DNA from: Bacillota bacterium | GTDB taxonomy: Bacteria > Bacillota > Clostridia > Christensenellales > Pumilibacteraceae | Reading direction: 5' to 3' | DNA length: 59,114 bases | NCBI GenBank assembly: GCA_009780135.1 | Contig: WRAP01000010.1 | Coordinates: forward strand, 1-59,114 | Part shown: positions 1 to 9,247 of the stretch, piece by piece | Layout of the letters: each line of letters begins with the position of its first letter | Position numbering within the stretch: the stretch's first letter is position 1 | Notes under the pieces: model-generated | Database searches by the model: none | What the model saw: the letters and a program-made list of their open reading frames with translations, nothing else | Told to the model about the DNA's origin: nothing | Program-made: the position numbers and the translations under genes

Positions 1-668
<668 letters not shown>

Positions 669-854
669 AGAGTGTCTCTAAGATGAGACAAATCTTCAAT
701 GTTGATAGCAATATCAGCACCAAGTTTGGCAGATACTTGGAAAAATCAACTGCCCTGTGAATTTCTCTTTTATACCTTAGAGAATTTCATAAGACTTCCT
801 ATTCAAACTTTCATGTAAATATTGTGTCGCCAGCGAAAGCTCCCGACACCGCAT
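669..854 (+). other. 16S rRNA trailer, no spacer tRNA
   Basis: This stretch between the mature 16S end and the terminator has no tRNA and no coding frame. A short hairpin (TGTCTC/GAGACA, about 672-689) directly follows the mature 3' end and may be part of the processing stem. Function beyond trailer sequence is inferred. Confidence 0.5.
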
Positions 855-892
855 AAAAAAACAGCTAGGTACCCTCTTAGCTGTTTTTTTTT
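855..892 (+). terminator. rho-independent terminator after 16S
   Basis: ACAGCTA (861-867) pairs with TAGCTGT (878-884), flanked by an A-run and a T-run of eight or more. It ends 16S transcription with no 23S gene, which is direct evidence of an unlinked 16S gene. Confidence 0.88.
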
Positions 893-990
893 ATTAGACT
901 TGTTTCTAAATTAGGTTAGTAATAAGTCTAATAAAAAAAATAAATTTACGGAACAAAAAACGATGTATATAAAGTATAGCAAAAAATAAT

Positions 991-1019
991 TTGACAAAAT
1001 ACGACATTTATAATATAAT
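991..1019 (+). promoter_or_regulatory. sigma-A type promoter for lipoprotein gene
   Basis: TTGACA at 991-996 and TATAAT at 1014-1019 are both perfect consensus with a 17-bp spacer. The leader carries a small hairpin (GCAAGC/GCTTGC, about 1026-1045) and an AGAGGA ribosome-binding site before the ATG at 1085. Confidence 0.85.
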
Positions 1020-1084
1020 AATATAAGCAAGCTAGTAAACGCTTGCAAATAATGTCTAAAAATAGATAAAGAGGAATAAAATAA

Positions 1085-1984
1085 ATGAAAATAAAAAAGA
1101 AAATACTTATCACTTTAATGCTTGTGCTTGTTTTAGTATTATCAAGCGTTAGTCTTGTGGCATGTAATCTGTTTGGTGGAAACAGTCTAGCAGAAGGAAC
1201 TTATGAACTAGATAGAGTTTACCTAAACGGGCAAAGGGTTAGCACTAATCATGAATTGCATATATTTTTTAGTTTGATTACTATCGAAATAGATGGTAAT
1301 CGCTTTAGAGTATTGGCTGTTGATCAAATTGCAAGCGATGTTGAATTTCGTGTTAGAAGTGGCTATATAGAGCAACGCACTCCGGTTATTCATAATAACG
1401 CTTGGATAAGGGCAAACGGTTCTAGGGAAGCAGAGTTTATGTCTTTAAGAACCGAAGACGGCTACATTGTAGAAAGGCATCTATCAGGTGGTATTTTTGC
1501 TAATTCAGCTGGTGGTAGTGTTTATCTTTTCTTTAGTCAAACACCAAGCGAAGCTCCACCACCGACAACTGAGGGTAACAATGGTGGTGAAACAGGATAC
1601 ATAAATGAAAATCTTCTTGGTAGATGGTATTTAACAAGGCAAGTTATGACAGGTACCGAGAGCGGTACTTTTACTCCGGGTGATCCGCTATGGTTTGGTG
1701 GGTACTTTATGGAATTTAGAGCTGACGGAACTTGGTCTGAAATTAGCTTTTGGAATAATGAAAATACTGTGTCCGGTAGATGGTCTTATAATGGTAATAA
1801 TCTTATTTTAACTCATACAGCCGGTGGTCTTGGTTTATTTGCATTTGTTGGCAATCGTACATTTGAACTTAGCGAAGACGGCGAAACTCTAACAGTTAGA
1901 TATACAAGAACGCTAATGCAAGCTACTTGGAATTATGTAAATACATTTAACCGTACTCCACCAACTGGTGGCATTGGTATGTAA
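1085..1984 (+). CDS. lipoprotein with lipocalin-like C-terminal domain
   Basis: A 299-residue protein. A lysine-rich start, a hydrophobic stretch and a lipobox ending in Cys27 (SLVAC) mark it as a lipoprotein on the outer face of the membrane. The body has two parts: residues 35-155, starting LAEGTYELDRVYLNG, and residues 178-290, starting LLGRWYLTRQVM, joined by a Pro/Thr/Gly linker. The second part has the GRW...EFRADGTW...GRWSYNGNNLIL pattern of small lipocalin-like beta-barrel domains in Clostridia; the assignment is by pattern only and the ligand is unknown. It has its own strong promoter and terminator, so it is monocistronic. The start is set by an upstream AGAGGA. Confidence 0.75.
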   Translation: MKIKKKILITLMLVLVLVLSSVSLVACNLFGGNSLAEGTYELDRVYLNGQRVSTNHELHIFFSLITIEIDGNRFRVLAVDQIASDVEFRVRSGYIEQRTPVIHNNAWIRANGSREAEFMSLRTEDGYIVERHLSGGIFANSAGGSVYLFFSQTPSEAPPPTTEGNNGGETGYINENLLGRWYLTRQVMTGTESGTFTPGDPLWFGGYFMEFRADGTWSEISFWNNENTVSGRWSYNGNNLILTHTAGGLGLFAFVGNRTFELSEDGETLTVRYTRTLMQATWNYVNTFNRTPPTGGIGM

Positions 1985-1987
1985 TAG

Positions 1988-2025
1988 GTTAAGTAAATTT
2001 ATAATAAGTTAAGTAAATTTATAAT
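1988..2025 (+). repeat. tandem direct duplication of 18 bp
   Basis: An 18-bp sequence beginning GTTAAGTAAATT occurs at 1988-2005 and again, identical, at 2008-2025, separated by two bases, directly after the stop codon. It looks like a recent local slippage duplication. Confidence 0.8.
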
Positions 2026-2060
2026 TTGATAATAGAATTCATTGATAAGCCTATTAAATA

Positions 2061-2100
2061 AAAAACACTGCTCGTGTCAAAATTACTCAGCAGTGTTTTT
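2061..2100 (+). terminator. bidirectional-type terminator
   Basis: CACTGCT (2066-2072) pairs with AGCAGTG (2089-2095) around a 16-base loop, flanked by five A and five T. It ends the upstream lipoprotein transcript. Confidence 0.8.
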
Positions 2101-2112
2101 GTATTTATTTAC

Positions 2113-2141
2113 TTGACATTCTTTGTAATTTATGATAAATT
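2113..2141 (+). promoter_or_regulatory. probable promoter for GLUG-repeat lipoprotein
   Basis: TTGACA at 2113-2118, then a 17-bp spacer and a weaker TAAATT at 2136-2141. It lies just after the preceding terminator and 83 bases before the next start codon. Confidence 0.6.
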
Positions 2142-2160
2142 CAATATTAGTTATTGCTTG

Positions 2161-2183
2161 CTAGGCAAGGTGCCTAGGTTTTT
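2161..2183 (+). promoter_or_regulatory. terminator-like hairpin in a 5' leader
   Basis: CTAGGCA and TGCCTAG form a perfect 7-bp stem with a three-base loop, followed by GTTTTT. It lies between the promoter at 2113 and the ATG at 2224, so it could act as an attenuator. No riboswitch core or leader peptide is evident, and attenuation is inferred. Confidence 0.45.
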
Positions 2184-2223
2184 GTGCAATACTTATATGT
2201 TATACTCCATAAATTGAGGTAAA

Positions 2224-3795
2224 ATGAAAAAAAATAAAATGAAGAAAAAAATATATTTACTAGTGACTATTTTAGCAATAGTAGCTATATTTGTGGCATC
2301 GGTTGTTATATTTGGCTGTTCGTCCGATACTTGTTGCCACGATCACGAGGTAAGTCCTCCGCCATCAATATCACCGCCAAACCGTCCGCCTAATCAGCCA
2401 GATGATTTAGACTATTTTATCCCAATAACTTCTGCTAGTGAGCTTAACGCAATCGCAAGTAATCTTAGTGGTGATTTTAAGTTGATGGCTAACATCACGC
2501 TTACTAATCATACGCCTATCGGCAACAGTGAAAATCCTTTTACAGGTAGATTTTTTGTGCCGTCTGGCGATAATGATACTCCGCTCTACAGGATAACAAG
2601 TCTGTCTATTACTAATACAATGCGTAGCGGGGGCTCGTATATTGCAGGTTTATTTGGCACTAACTATGGTATAATCAGTAATCTCTGGATCGACAATTTT
2701 ACAGTTAATATTGATAATCCCAATCCTGATCAAAACAGAGTTTTAGTAGGTGCTATCACTGCCGATAATAGAGGAATTATCGAATTTGTTAATGTGGCTA
2801 GCAGTACGGTTAATGTTACGGCTCATAATGGAGGCATCAGAGCAGGAGTTATCGCCGGTAGAAATAGGGGAGAGGGAGGTATAATTAGATATACTGTAGC
2901 TAATGGTACGGTAACGATACAAAGTGCCGTTAACCGTACAAGCAGAGCTGGTGGACTGGTAGGTCATTTAGAGGATGGCGGTACAATTTATAGAAGCGGT
3001 GCGGCCGTTAGTGTTAGTGCTACATCAACAAATAATGTAAATATAGCAGCGGCTGGGTTAGTAGGATATATTCAACGGGGTGCTACTATAAGAGAGAGTT
3101 TTGCTACAGGTAATGCTTTTAGTACAAGCAACAACGGAGGCACAATCTATTCGGGTGGTTTAACCGGTAATATTAGCTTAGTTGATAATGCCGAAGCTGA
3201 AGATAGAGATGAGGGCTATAGATGGAATGTACTTATACAACAAAGCTTTGCTACTGGTAATGCTACGGCGGTAGCCACAGGCGGTGCTTATGCATCAGGA
3301 CTGATTGCAAGGATAGATGATAACGCAGGAACTCCTAGCGATGTTTTAGTTACAGAGACCTTTTCTACAGGCAATGCTACTATAACTCCACAAGGTGCTA
3401 TGGGCAACCCTAATCATTTTGTAGGTGGTCTTGTAGGTAGAATTCAAACGCTTGAAGATAGTGTTATCAGGCTAGAAAATAGCTTTACTAAAGGCAATAT
3501 AACTGGTAGCGGTGTTGGTAATTCTAACTTTGCTGGCGCTCTTGTAGCTAGGTTTCAAAATAACGGATTTAGACAAGTTTATAATCTTTTTTACTCTAGT
3601 GATATTACAGTAATGGGTAATGTTAGACCGGATGACGGCATCCCTAGTCTAACAAATTCAGTTGATTTTCCTAGTACAGAAGTAACTCCTGCTAACATTT
3701 TAAATAGCACTTGGCAACAAACAAATCTAAATTTTAATAACACAGTTTGGGCATTCACAAACGGACAGCTACCAAACTTAAGCTGGAGAGTATAA
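2224..3795 (+). CDS. lipoprotein with GLUG-type repeats (surface beta-helix)
   Basis: A 523-residue protein. The signal peptide ends in a lipobox with Cys32 (VIFGCSS), then a His/Cys-containing stretch and a Pro-rich linker (residues ~42-62). From about residue 65 to the end it is a series of ~45-residue units with the pattern GGLVG.......I..SFATGNA (for example near residues 240, 300, 355 and 400). These match the GLUG motif of clostridial surface and adhesin-like proteins, which form right-handed beta-helices. It is probably lipid-anchored and displayed outside; the ligand is unknown. The giant protein at 55 kb has a related N-terminal architecture. The upstream leader has its own promoter and a hairpin. 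Confidence 0.8.
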   Translation: MKKNKMKKKIYLLVTILAIVAIFVASVVIFGCSSDTCCHDHEVSPPPSISPPNRPPNQPDDLDYFIPITSASELNAIASNLSGDFKLMANITLTNHTPIGNSENPFTGRFFVPSGDNDTPLYRITSLSITNTMRSGGSYIAGLFGTNYGIISNLWIDNFTVNIDNPNPDQNRVLVGAITADNRGIIEFVNVASSTVNVTAHNGGIRAGVIAGRNRGEGGIIRYTVANGTVTIQSAVNRTSRAGGLVGHLEDGGTIYRSGAAVSVSATSTNNVNIAAAGLVGYIQRGATIRESFATGNAFSTSNNGGTIYSGGLTGNISLVDNAEAEDRDEGYRWNVLIQQSFATGNATAVATGGAYASGLIARIDDNAGTPSDVLVTETFSTGNATITPQGAMGNPNHFVGGLVGRIQTLEDSVIRLENSFTKGNITGSGVGNSNFAGALVARFQNNGFRQVYNLFYSSDITVMGNVRPDDGIPSLTNSVDFPSTEVTPANILNSTWQQTNLNFNNTVWAFTNGQLPNLSWRV

Positions 3796-3863
3796 TCATA
3801 GGGGCAAATTTACTTACGAGGGCAAATTTGCGACATCTTTAAAGATGCAAACCTCTTTTATTT

Positions 3864-4235
3864 ATGAAAACGCAATTCCATAAAGATACTCTAGCTAGCG
3901 AGTTAGTAGATTACAAAAGTGATAATCCGTCAGGTTTAGAATTTTCTAAAAAAAATCTACATCACTTTTGCTCACCACTTTTTCTAAAAGCAATGTATGT
4001 GTTATTTGATAAAAACATTCAAACAATATCCTGCGGTTCGGGCAAAGAGCGGGGGATACTTCCCGGTATTACTTGCAATTTTGATACACTAACCGAAGAA
4101 AATAAAAGTATAGCAAAGGATTTAATAATATCAGAAAGTCAATTCAGAATAGGTTCGCCTATAGACAGTAATACAACACTCGAGCAATTTGAAAAAGCTC
4201 TTATGGAAATAGTGGATAAATTTAAGTCGCAGTAA
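3864..4235 (+). CDS. hypothetical protein, 123 residues
   Basis: I do not recognise this protein. It is hydrophilic, without signal peptide or membrane segment, and has mixed alpha/beta character with scattered Cys residues (SCGSGKERGILPGITCNF near the middle). The ATG at 3864 follows a 68-base gap that contains two direct copies of GGGCAAATTT and a small hairpin, with no good ribosome-binding site. It lies between the surface lipoprotein and the fatty acid synthesis promoter and has its own stop, so no operon link can be claimed. Confidence 0.55.
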   Translation: MKTQFHKDTLASELVDYKSDNPSGLEFSKKNLHHFCSPLFLKAMYVLFDKNIQTISCGSGKERGILPGITCNFDTLTEENKSIAKDLIISESQFRIGSPIDSNTTLEQFEKALMEIVDKFKSQ

Positions 4236-4243
4236 TTTTTTGC

Positions 4244-4272
4244 TTGACCACATTTTGTTTAAATAATATACT
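4244..4272 (+). promoter_or_regulatory. promoter of the fabF-accB-fabZ cluster
   Basis: TTGACC (4244-4249) and TATACT (4267-4272) with a 17-bp spacer, 55 bases before the fabF start. I could not recognise a clear FapR or FabT operator. Confidence 0.65.
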
Positions 4273-4327
4273 AAAAGTGTACAATTTGTGCAAAAAATTC
4301 GATTTTTTAGGAAGATAGTAATAAAAA

Positions 4328-5566
4328 ATGAAAAGAGTAGTAATTACAGGTATGGGGGTAGTATCACCCATTGGATTAGATATGCCCACTTTTTGGAAAA
4401 ATGCAGTAGCGGGTAAGTGTGGTATTGATTTTATAACAAAATTCGATACTACTAATTTTAAGGTAAAAATTGCGGCAGAAGTTAAAGATTTTGACCCTAC
4501 GCTTTATATGGATAAAGGCGAGGTAAGACGCACCGACCCCTTTACTCATTATGCTATAGCAGTAGCTAATCAGGCGGTTAAAGATAGTGGTATTAGCGGA
4601 AAAGACGGTACGGTAGATCCTGAGCGTTTTGGTGTTTATTTTGGCACAGGAATTGGTGGAATTTCTAGCTTTTACGACAATAGCATAGCACTACATGCAG
4701 GCGGTATATCTAAGGTTTCACCGTATTTTATTGCTCAGATGATCGGTAATATTGGGGCGGGACATATAGCGATAAATCATAATGCACAAGGACCGGCTCT
4801 CACTACTGTTACGGCTTGTGCTTCGTCTACAAATGCAATTGGCGAAGCTTTTAGAGCTATTAAATACGGATTGGCGGATGCTATTTTAACTGCCGGAAGT
4901 GAGGCAGGGATTTTGCCGCTTGTTAATGCAGGATTTACAAACTGTATGGCGCTTAGTCAAAAGAATGTGCCTGATGATACCAGTGTACCGTTTGATAAGC
5001 GTCGCAATGGTTTTGTGGCTGGCGAGGGCGGTGGTGCTATTATGCTAGAAGAGTACGAGCATGCAGTTAAGCGAGGTGCTAAAATTTATGCCGAAATTGT
5101 GGGTTATGGTCATACTTGTGATGCGTACCATGTAACTGCACCGTCGATTGGTGGCATTGGGGCATCTAGAGCTATAAAAATGGCTATGGAAGAAGGTGCT
5201 TTAACAGGCGATGATATTTACATAAATGCTCATGGCACAAGTACTCCTCTAAATGATAAATCAGAAACTGGTGCGATTAAATTAGCATTAGGCGAAGAAA
5301 AAGCAAGAAAAGCACTAATTAGTAGTACTAAATCTATGATTGGTCATTGTCTTGGTGCAGCCGGTGTTTTAGAAGCGATTTGTGCTATTATGGCAATCAA
5401 AGACGGAGTTGCTCCGCCTACTATAGGTTATAAAGAACCCGATCCTGAGTGCGATTTAGATTATGTGCCAAATAAAGCAAGAAAAGCACCAAATCTTAAG
5501 TATAGTCTTTCAACCAATATGGGTTTTGGTGGACACAATGCGTGCTTAGCATTTAGGAAAATATAA
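4328..5566 (+). CDS. fabF: beta-ketoacyl-ACP synthase II
   Basis: A 412-residue condensing enzyme of type II fatty acid synthesis. It extends acyl-ACP with malonyl-ACP in the cytosol. The Cys-His-His triad is visible: Cys164 in TVTACASST, His302 in NAHGTSTPLND and His340 in KSMIGHCLGAAG. The C-terminal NMGFGGHNA motif is intact, and the length is usual for FabF (about 410). It is the first gene after the promoter at 4244 and is followed by accB and fabZ, so the cluster supplies elongation, a malonyl-CoA carrier and dehydration. The AGGA ribosome-binding site is about 14 bases upstream. Confidence 0.96.
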   Translation: MKRVVITGMGVVSPIGLDMPTFWKNAVAGKCGIDFITKFDTTNFKVKIAAEVKDFDPTLYMDKGEVRRTDPFTHYAIAVANQAVKDSGISGKDGTVDPERFGVYFGTGIGGISSFYDNSIALHAGGISKVSPYFIAQMIGNIGAGHIAINHNAQGPALTTVTACASSTNAIGEAFRAIKYGLADAILTAGSEAGILPLVNAGFTNCMALSQKNVPDDTSVPFDKRRNGFVAGEGGGAIMLEEYEHAVKRGAKIYAEIVGYGHTCDAYHVTAPSIGGIGASRAIKMAMEEGALTGDDIYINAHGTSTPLNDKSETGAIKLALGEEKARKALISSTKSMIGHCLGAAGVLEAICAIMAIKDGVAPPTIGYKEPDPECDLDYVPNKARKAPNLKYSLSTNMGFGGHNACLAFRKI

Positions 5567-5567
5567 T

Positions 5568-5650
5568 CAATGTACAATTCACAATGCTCAATACACAGTT
5601 TATGACTTTAAAATTTATAATATCTTGATTATGCATTGTGCATTGAAAAA
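5568..5650 (+). repeat. heptamer array pair (inverted arms)
   Basis: Four 7-bp units beginning CAAT (CAATGTA, CAATTCA and so on, 5568-5595) are followed ~30 bases later by an oppositely oriented arm with two TGCATTG units (about 5631-5646). The right arm runs into the ribosome-binding site of accB. It belongs to the dispersed heptamer-array family of this window. Confidence 0.7.
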
Positions 5651-5659
5651 GGAATAATA

Positions 5660-6121
5660 ATGGATATAAAAAAAATAAAAGAGCTAGCTAAATTGCTAGA
5701 TGAAGAACAACTTACAGCTATTGAGGTAAGCGATGGCGATAGCACAATAAGGCTAGAGAAAAATCCTATCAATAATACGGTTATTGGTGGTGGCTTTAGT
5801 GGTAATCCCAATTTTGACGCAGCATTTAATATGCCGCCTGTAGCGACTGCTGCAACTGTAAAAGAAGAGCCAGTGGATTTTAATAATGCTATAGAGTTTA
5901 AAGCACCGATTATTGGTGTTTATTATTCAGCACCAAGTCCCGATGCTAAACCCTTTATAGAGGTTGGTCAAAAAATCAAAAAAGGTGATGTTGTGTGTAT
6001 TATAGAGGCAATGAAAGTTCTAAATGAAATCACAGCCGACAAAGACGGTACTGTTATAGATATTTGTATCCAAAACGGTGCAGTGGTAGAATATGGGCAA
6101 GTATTGTTTAAAATGCAGTAA
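5660..6121 (+). CDS. accB: biotin carboxyl carrier protein of acetyl-CoA carboxylase
   Basis: A 153-residue protein that carries biotin between the biotin carboxylase and carboxyltransferase parts of acetyl-CoA carboxylase. The N-terminal helix (MDIKKIKELAKLLDEEQ), a flexible middle and a C-terminal biotinyl domain (about 75-153) follow the family order. The biotin-accepting Lys119 lies in EAMKVLN, a variant of the usual EAMKMMN. The ATG at 5660 is preferred over an upstream TTG in the same frame because AAAGGA lies just before it. accC, accA and accD are not in the window. Confidence 0.93.
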   Translation: MDIKKIKELAKLLDEEQLTAIEVSDGDSTIRLEKNPINNTVIGGGFSGNPNFDAAFNMPPVATAATVKEEPVDFNNAIEFKAPIIGVYYSAPSPDAKPFIEVGQKIKKGDVVCIIEAMKVLNEITADKDGTVIDICIQNGAVVEYGQVLFKMQ

Positions 6122-6140
6122 CTAAAGGAGATTTTTACTT

Positions 6141-6527
6141 ATGAAAAACCTAAATTGCAATGCTTGTGGCGGTTCTATTTCTCCCAAACCTAACGAGCAA
6201 ACCACTCAGTGCGAATATTGCGGTGCGACTATAGTTAATTCGTTATTTATTAAACAAACTTCGGCTACACAGCCACCACCTCAAGATAGTGCGATACCTC
6301 CTAACAATAATCGTTTTTATAAAACCCCGCCTCCTCGAAACATGAATATGATGCCTCCTCCTCATAACCCATTTTATAATTCTCCGCCTCCATCTACTCC
6401 TAGACCGCAAATAAGCGGTTGTATTATTGTGTTATTAGCAGTTGTCTTTTGGCCAGCAGCCATTATTTATGCTGTTGTTATCTCAAGTCAGCAAAAAGAT
6501 TGGGATAGAAAATATAGAGGGAGATAG
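6141..6527 (+). CDS. zinc-ribbon membrane protein
   Basis: A 128-residue protein with an N-terminal zinc ribbon (CNACGG...CEYCGA, Cys6/9 and Cys24/27), a Pro-rich linker of about 50 residues (PPPQ, TPPPRN, MMPPPH) and a C-terminal transmembrane segment (CIIVLLAVVFWPAAIIYAVVI), ending in a basic tail. It starts 19 bases after accB with an AAAGGAG ribosome-binding site, so it is probably co-transcribed. The metal site is inferred from cysteine spacing. The role is unknown; the layout resembles small zinc-ribbon membrane proteins of Clostridia. Confidence 0.7.
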   Translation: MKNLNCNACGGSISPKPNEQTTQCEYCGATIVNSLFIKQTSATQPPPQDSAIPPNNNRFYKTPPPRNMNMMPPPHNPFYNSPPPSTPRPQISGCIIVLLAVVFWPAAIIYAVVISSQQKDWDRKYRGR

Positions 6528-6598
6528 CTCTAAAAAACTTTGGCAAAAGTCTAAAAAAATTGATTGTTTTAGAGATTTTAGTTAAAAGTATTTGAATA

Positions 6599-7012
6599 AT
6601 GAAAAATATGAAAAAATTAAATTTAGAAGAAATTAAAAAGATTATGCCGCATAGACCACCAATGCTTCTATTAGATGAAGCGTGGGAGGGTGGCGGTAGC
6701 TATACAGTAAAGGGCGATGAGTTTTTTTTAGACGGACACTTTCCAAATAATCCAGTTGTACCTGGTGTAATCTTATGTGAAATTATGGCGCAAAGTGTTT
6801 GTGCTTCGCTTGCGGGTTCGTTAGAGGGTAAAACTCCGTACTTTACAGGAATTGACGGAGTGCGTATTCGCAATAAGGTTCTCCCTGGCGATACCTTTAC
6901 AACAGAAGTAAAAGTAAAAAGTCAAAAGGGACCTTTCTACTTTATCGACGCAAAAGGTTTTGTGGATGGCAAACTGTGCATTAGCGGTGTGCTTAGCTTT
7001 GCTATTGGATAA
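6599..7012 (+). CDS. fabZ: 3-hydroxyacyl-ACP dehydratase
   Basis: A 137-residue hot-dog fold dehydratase that removes water from 3-hydroxyacyl-ACP. The catalytic pair is visible: His47 in DGHFPNNPVVPG and Glu61 in ILCEIMAQ, with the usual 14-residue spacing. The N-terminal IMPHRPPMLLLD motif is intact. It lies 71 bases after the zinc-ribbon gene and completes a fabF-accB-fabZ group. There is no clear Shine-Dalgarno sequence before the ATG; a second ATG three codons in could also serve. Confidence 0.95.
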   Translation: MKNMKKLNLEEIKKIMPHRPPMLLLDEAWEGGGSYTVKGDEFFLDGHFPNNPVVPGVILCEIMAQSVCASLAGSLEGKTPYFTGIDGVRIRNKVLPGDTFTTEVKVKSQKGPFYFIDAKGFVDGKLCISGVLSFAIG

Positions 7013-7077
7013 ATTTTAATAATTAACCTCGCTCTAGCGAGTAAAATTATACATAAAAAATCAAGGAGAAAACAATA

Positions 7078-7602
7078 ATGAGAGTAAAAATCATTTACGA
7101 AAATCCACAAAATCCTACGATACACCCTATGTATCAGCAACCTCCTGTGCATCTAAAGGTCAAATTAAATAAAGGGCCAATTCAGGACTTGCGTTTTAAT
7201 CATCATGGAGTGGCGTACTTAGAAAACGCAGAAATCAACAAAACTAAAAGAAATACAATTCAGTTTAGACATGTAGCACCGGACGAAGAGGAGCAAAAAA
7301 GAGGTGCAATAATGTCTAACATTTTCCGTGGTATAATTTTTGTTTTGTTGATAATAATTTTGCCATTTGCTTTTATGAGCTTTAAAAGCGTAAGAGTTCC
7401 GTTTAACAAAGCAAGATTTAACTATGTCGAGGGGCACGATTTTGTACTATGGGCTACTTTCGATAGCTTTGCCTACCGTATAGAGCCAGCACAAGATGAA
7501 TATTTTGCCACCACTCAAAACACCTACAATTCCGACCCATTTGCCACAGCCCAAGAGGTTGCATCGACAGTAGAAGAAGAGTTTAGCGAAGAAGTTTGGT
7601 AA
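7078..7602 (+). CDS. hypothetical single-pass membrane protein
   Basis: A 174-residue protein I do not recognise. The N-terminal ~85 residues are hydrophilic, followed by one transmembrane helix (about 82-101, FRGIIFVLLIIILPFAFMSF) and an acidic C-terminal tail rich in Glu and Thr. A strong ribosome-binding site (CAAGGAG) precedes the ATG. A 14-base palindrome (CTCGCT/AGCGAG, 7028-7041) lies in the gap after fabZ. It may be the last gene of the fatty acid synthesis unit, but nothing in the protein suggests a role there. Confidence 0.65.
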   Translation: MRVKIIYENPQNPTIHPMYQQPPVHLKVKLNKGPIQDLRFNHHGVAYLENAEINKTKRNTIQFRHVAPDEEEQKRGAIMSNIFRGIIFVLLIIILPFAFMSFKSVRVPFNKARFNYVEGHDFVLWATFDSFAYRIEPAQDEYFATTQNTYNSDPFATAQEVASTVEEEFSEEVW

Positions 7603-7699
7603 AGAATAGATTATGCTAAAGAAAGACCCCCCAAAAGCTATAAAAATTCACAATATAGACACTATCTGTATTAAAAGATTTAATTAGTGGGGTGTTGTT

Positions 7700-7991
7700 A
7701 TGAATAAAAATGGAATTAGAAGAAGAAAGAGAAATAATTGCAGAAAAAATGTCATTTTGGGAAAGAACTAGTGATAGACTTATGGATTTTACAGCTCCAA
7801 TTTTTAATGGATTTTTTATGCCTAAACATCTTGCATTTATTCAAAGTGCATCCTAAAATCCTTTATACTGGAGAATATGGTAATAAGATGAAAATGACAA
7901 ATGATTTAGTTTTTTTGAAACTCTTTTACGAGAAACAGGTGAACTATCTTATCCCACATTATTATTATATAAAAAAGCTTCCAATAATTAG
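7700..7991 (+). pseudogene. decayed copy of the PH-like gene at 8653
   Basis: The DNA from 7672 closely matches 8624 onward: the same leader (ATTAGTGGGGTGTTGTTATG versus ATTAGTGAGGTGTTGTTATG), the same first ~150 bases and the same 3' part (GCATCCTAAAATCCTTTATA). Two defects are visible: an extra base a few codons after the ATG that shifts the frame, and a deletion of about 170 bases at about 7847 joining the TTTATTCAA segment to the 3' part. The 92-residue open frame at 7738-8016 is an out-of-frame artefact of this decay. The copy points to duplication of an A-B gene unit. Confidence 0.8.
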
Positions 7992-8003
7992 GGAGGATAT
8001 AAT

Positions 8004-8582
8004 ATGGCTGCTTTGATACTTTCTTTTATACTATTCCTAATGTATATAGGTGTATTTTTTGCGACTCGTGAAATTGATTTTTATGAAAAAATGAATAATA
8101 AAAAAACCTATAGGTTAAATATTATAGGCAGGTTTCTTATTTTGCGACAAGATAATGAAATGTATATAAATGAAAAGTTTGATCCTAAAATAGATATTAG
8201 ATTTAGGGATGAATTTAAGTATAAAAAGAATCCAAAGTACAGTAGAATAGTTGGAAAAATAGCTTTTTGGCTTCAAATAGTTAATCATTTTTACTTTGGT
8301 ATAACGGTAGCACTTTTGTTCTTAAATGATTACACTATGTTTATTGATGTAATGCCTTTAGTTTTTTTTCTGCCTTATTTTATATATTCTTTAATAACTG
8401 TGTTTATAATAGGTGTCAAGCAAAAGAGAGTAATAAAAAAAATATCAACAAAATTAGAAGAAGAATCATTATTAGTTAAATCGCAAAACAAATCTTTTTT
8501 TAATTTTGATGATACTCTACTCGAAAAAGTAGAAAATGAAAGTAAAGAGATTGAAGAATTTGACGATAAATTTATTGATTGA
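8004..8582 (+). CDS. hypothetical membrane protein, 192 residues
   Basis: I do not recognise this protein. It has a transmembrane helix at the N-terminus (AALILSFILFLMYIGVFFATR), a basic segment, two more helices (about 85-105 and 112-137, IMPLVFFLPYFIYSLITVFIIGV) and a charged C-terminal tail of about 50 residues. GGAGG at 7991-7995 is a good ribosome-binding site. It sits between the decayed and the intact copy of a PH-like gene, so it was probably the partner gene in the duplicated unit. It ends in TGA, showing that TGA is a stop here. Confidence 0.65.
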   Translation: MAALILSFILFLMYIGVFFATREIDFYEKMNNKKTYRLNIIGRFLILRQDNEMYINEKFDPKIDIRFRDEFKYKKNPKYSRIVGKIAFWLQIVNHFYFGITVALLFLNDYTMFIDVMPLVFFLPYFIYSLITVFIIGVKQKRVIKKISTKLEEESLLVKSQNKSFFNFDDTLLEKVENESKEIEEFDDKFID

Positions 8583-8652
8583 GATGTATTTTATCTAATA
8601 ATTTTCACTTTAGAAAAAATATTATAAAAGACTTAATTAGTGAGGTGTTGTT

Positions 8653-9171
8653 ATGAATAAAATAGAAATAGAAGAAAGAAAAATAATTGCAGAAAAAATG
8701 TCATTTTTGGAAAGAACTGGTGATGGACTTATGGATTTTACAGCGCCAATTTTCAATGGATTTTTTATGCCTAAGCATCTAGCATTTATTCAAGGTACAT
8801 CTTTGATATTTGGTGTAAAAAAGCGAAAAATACAGTTGCAAGATATAGAAATAATTCATTTGCGTTTTTCTGATCATGGTGCCTATAAATCTCATGGTCG
8901 TATCATAATTCATACAAAAGCAGGTAAAAAATTTAAGCAGAGATACATAAGAAATATTTATAATGTATTGATAAGAATTTTAAGACAATTCGTAAAATTT
9001 AATATAGAGCATCCTAAAATCCTTTATACTGGAGAATATGGTAATAAAATGGAAATGACAAATGATTTAGCTTTTTTTGAAACTCTTTTACGAGAAACAG
9101 GTGAATTATTCTATCCAACATTATTGCTATATAAAAAAACTTCTAATAATGTGGATGAGATGCATCAGTAA
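8653..9171 (+). CDS. PH-like small protein (paralogue family)
   Basis: A 172-residue soluble protein. The central part (PKHLAFIQGTSLIFGVKKRKIQLQDIEIIHLRF...GRIIIHTKAGKKFKQRYI) alternates short beta strands as in bacterial PH-like domains; this fold is inferred from pattern. It is clearly paralogous to the gene at 9248, sharing IPKHL, FGKKKK, KIFTKTGKK and PKILY motifs, and to the pseudogene at 7700. The function is unknown. GAGGTG before the ATG is a plausible ribosome-binding site. Confidence 0.65.
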   Translation: MNKIEIEERKIIAEKMSFLERTGDGLMDFTAPIFNGFFMPKHLAFIQGTSLIFGVKKRKIQLQDIEIIHLRFSDHGAYKSHGRIIIHTKAGKKFKQRYIRNIYNVLIRILRQFVKFNIEHPKILYTGEYGNKMEMTNDLAFFETLLRETGELFYPTLLLYKKTSNNVDEMHQ

Positions 9172-9247
9172 ATAAAAGCAGATTTAACTATAAAAGTATA
9201 CAAAATCTTTTTTCTAGAGAATTATGAGAGTTATTAGGAGGTGTATT

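Noticed and set aside
669-854. Spacer tRNA behind 16S
   Set aside because: No cloverleaf can be drawn and a terminator closes the unit.
7613-7687. 24-codon frame between 7602 and 7700
   Set aside because: No ribosome-binding site or family likeness; probably chance.
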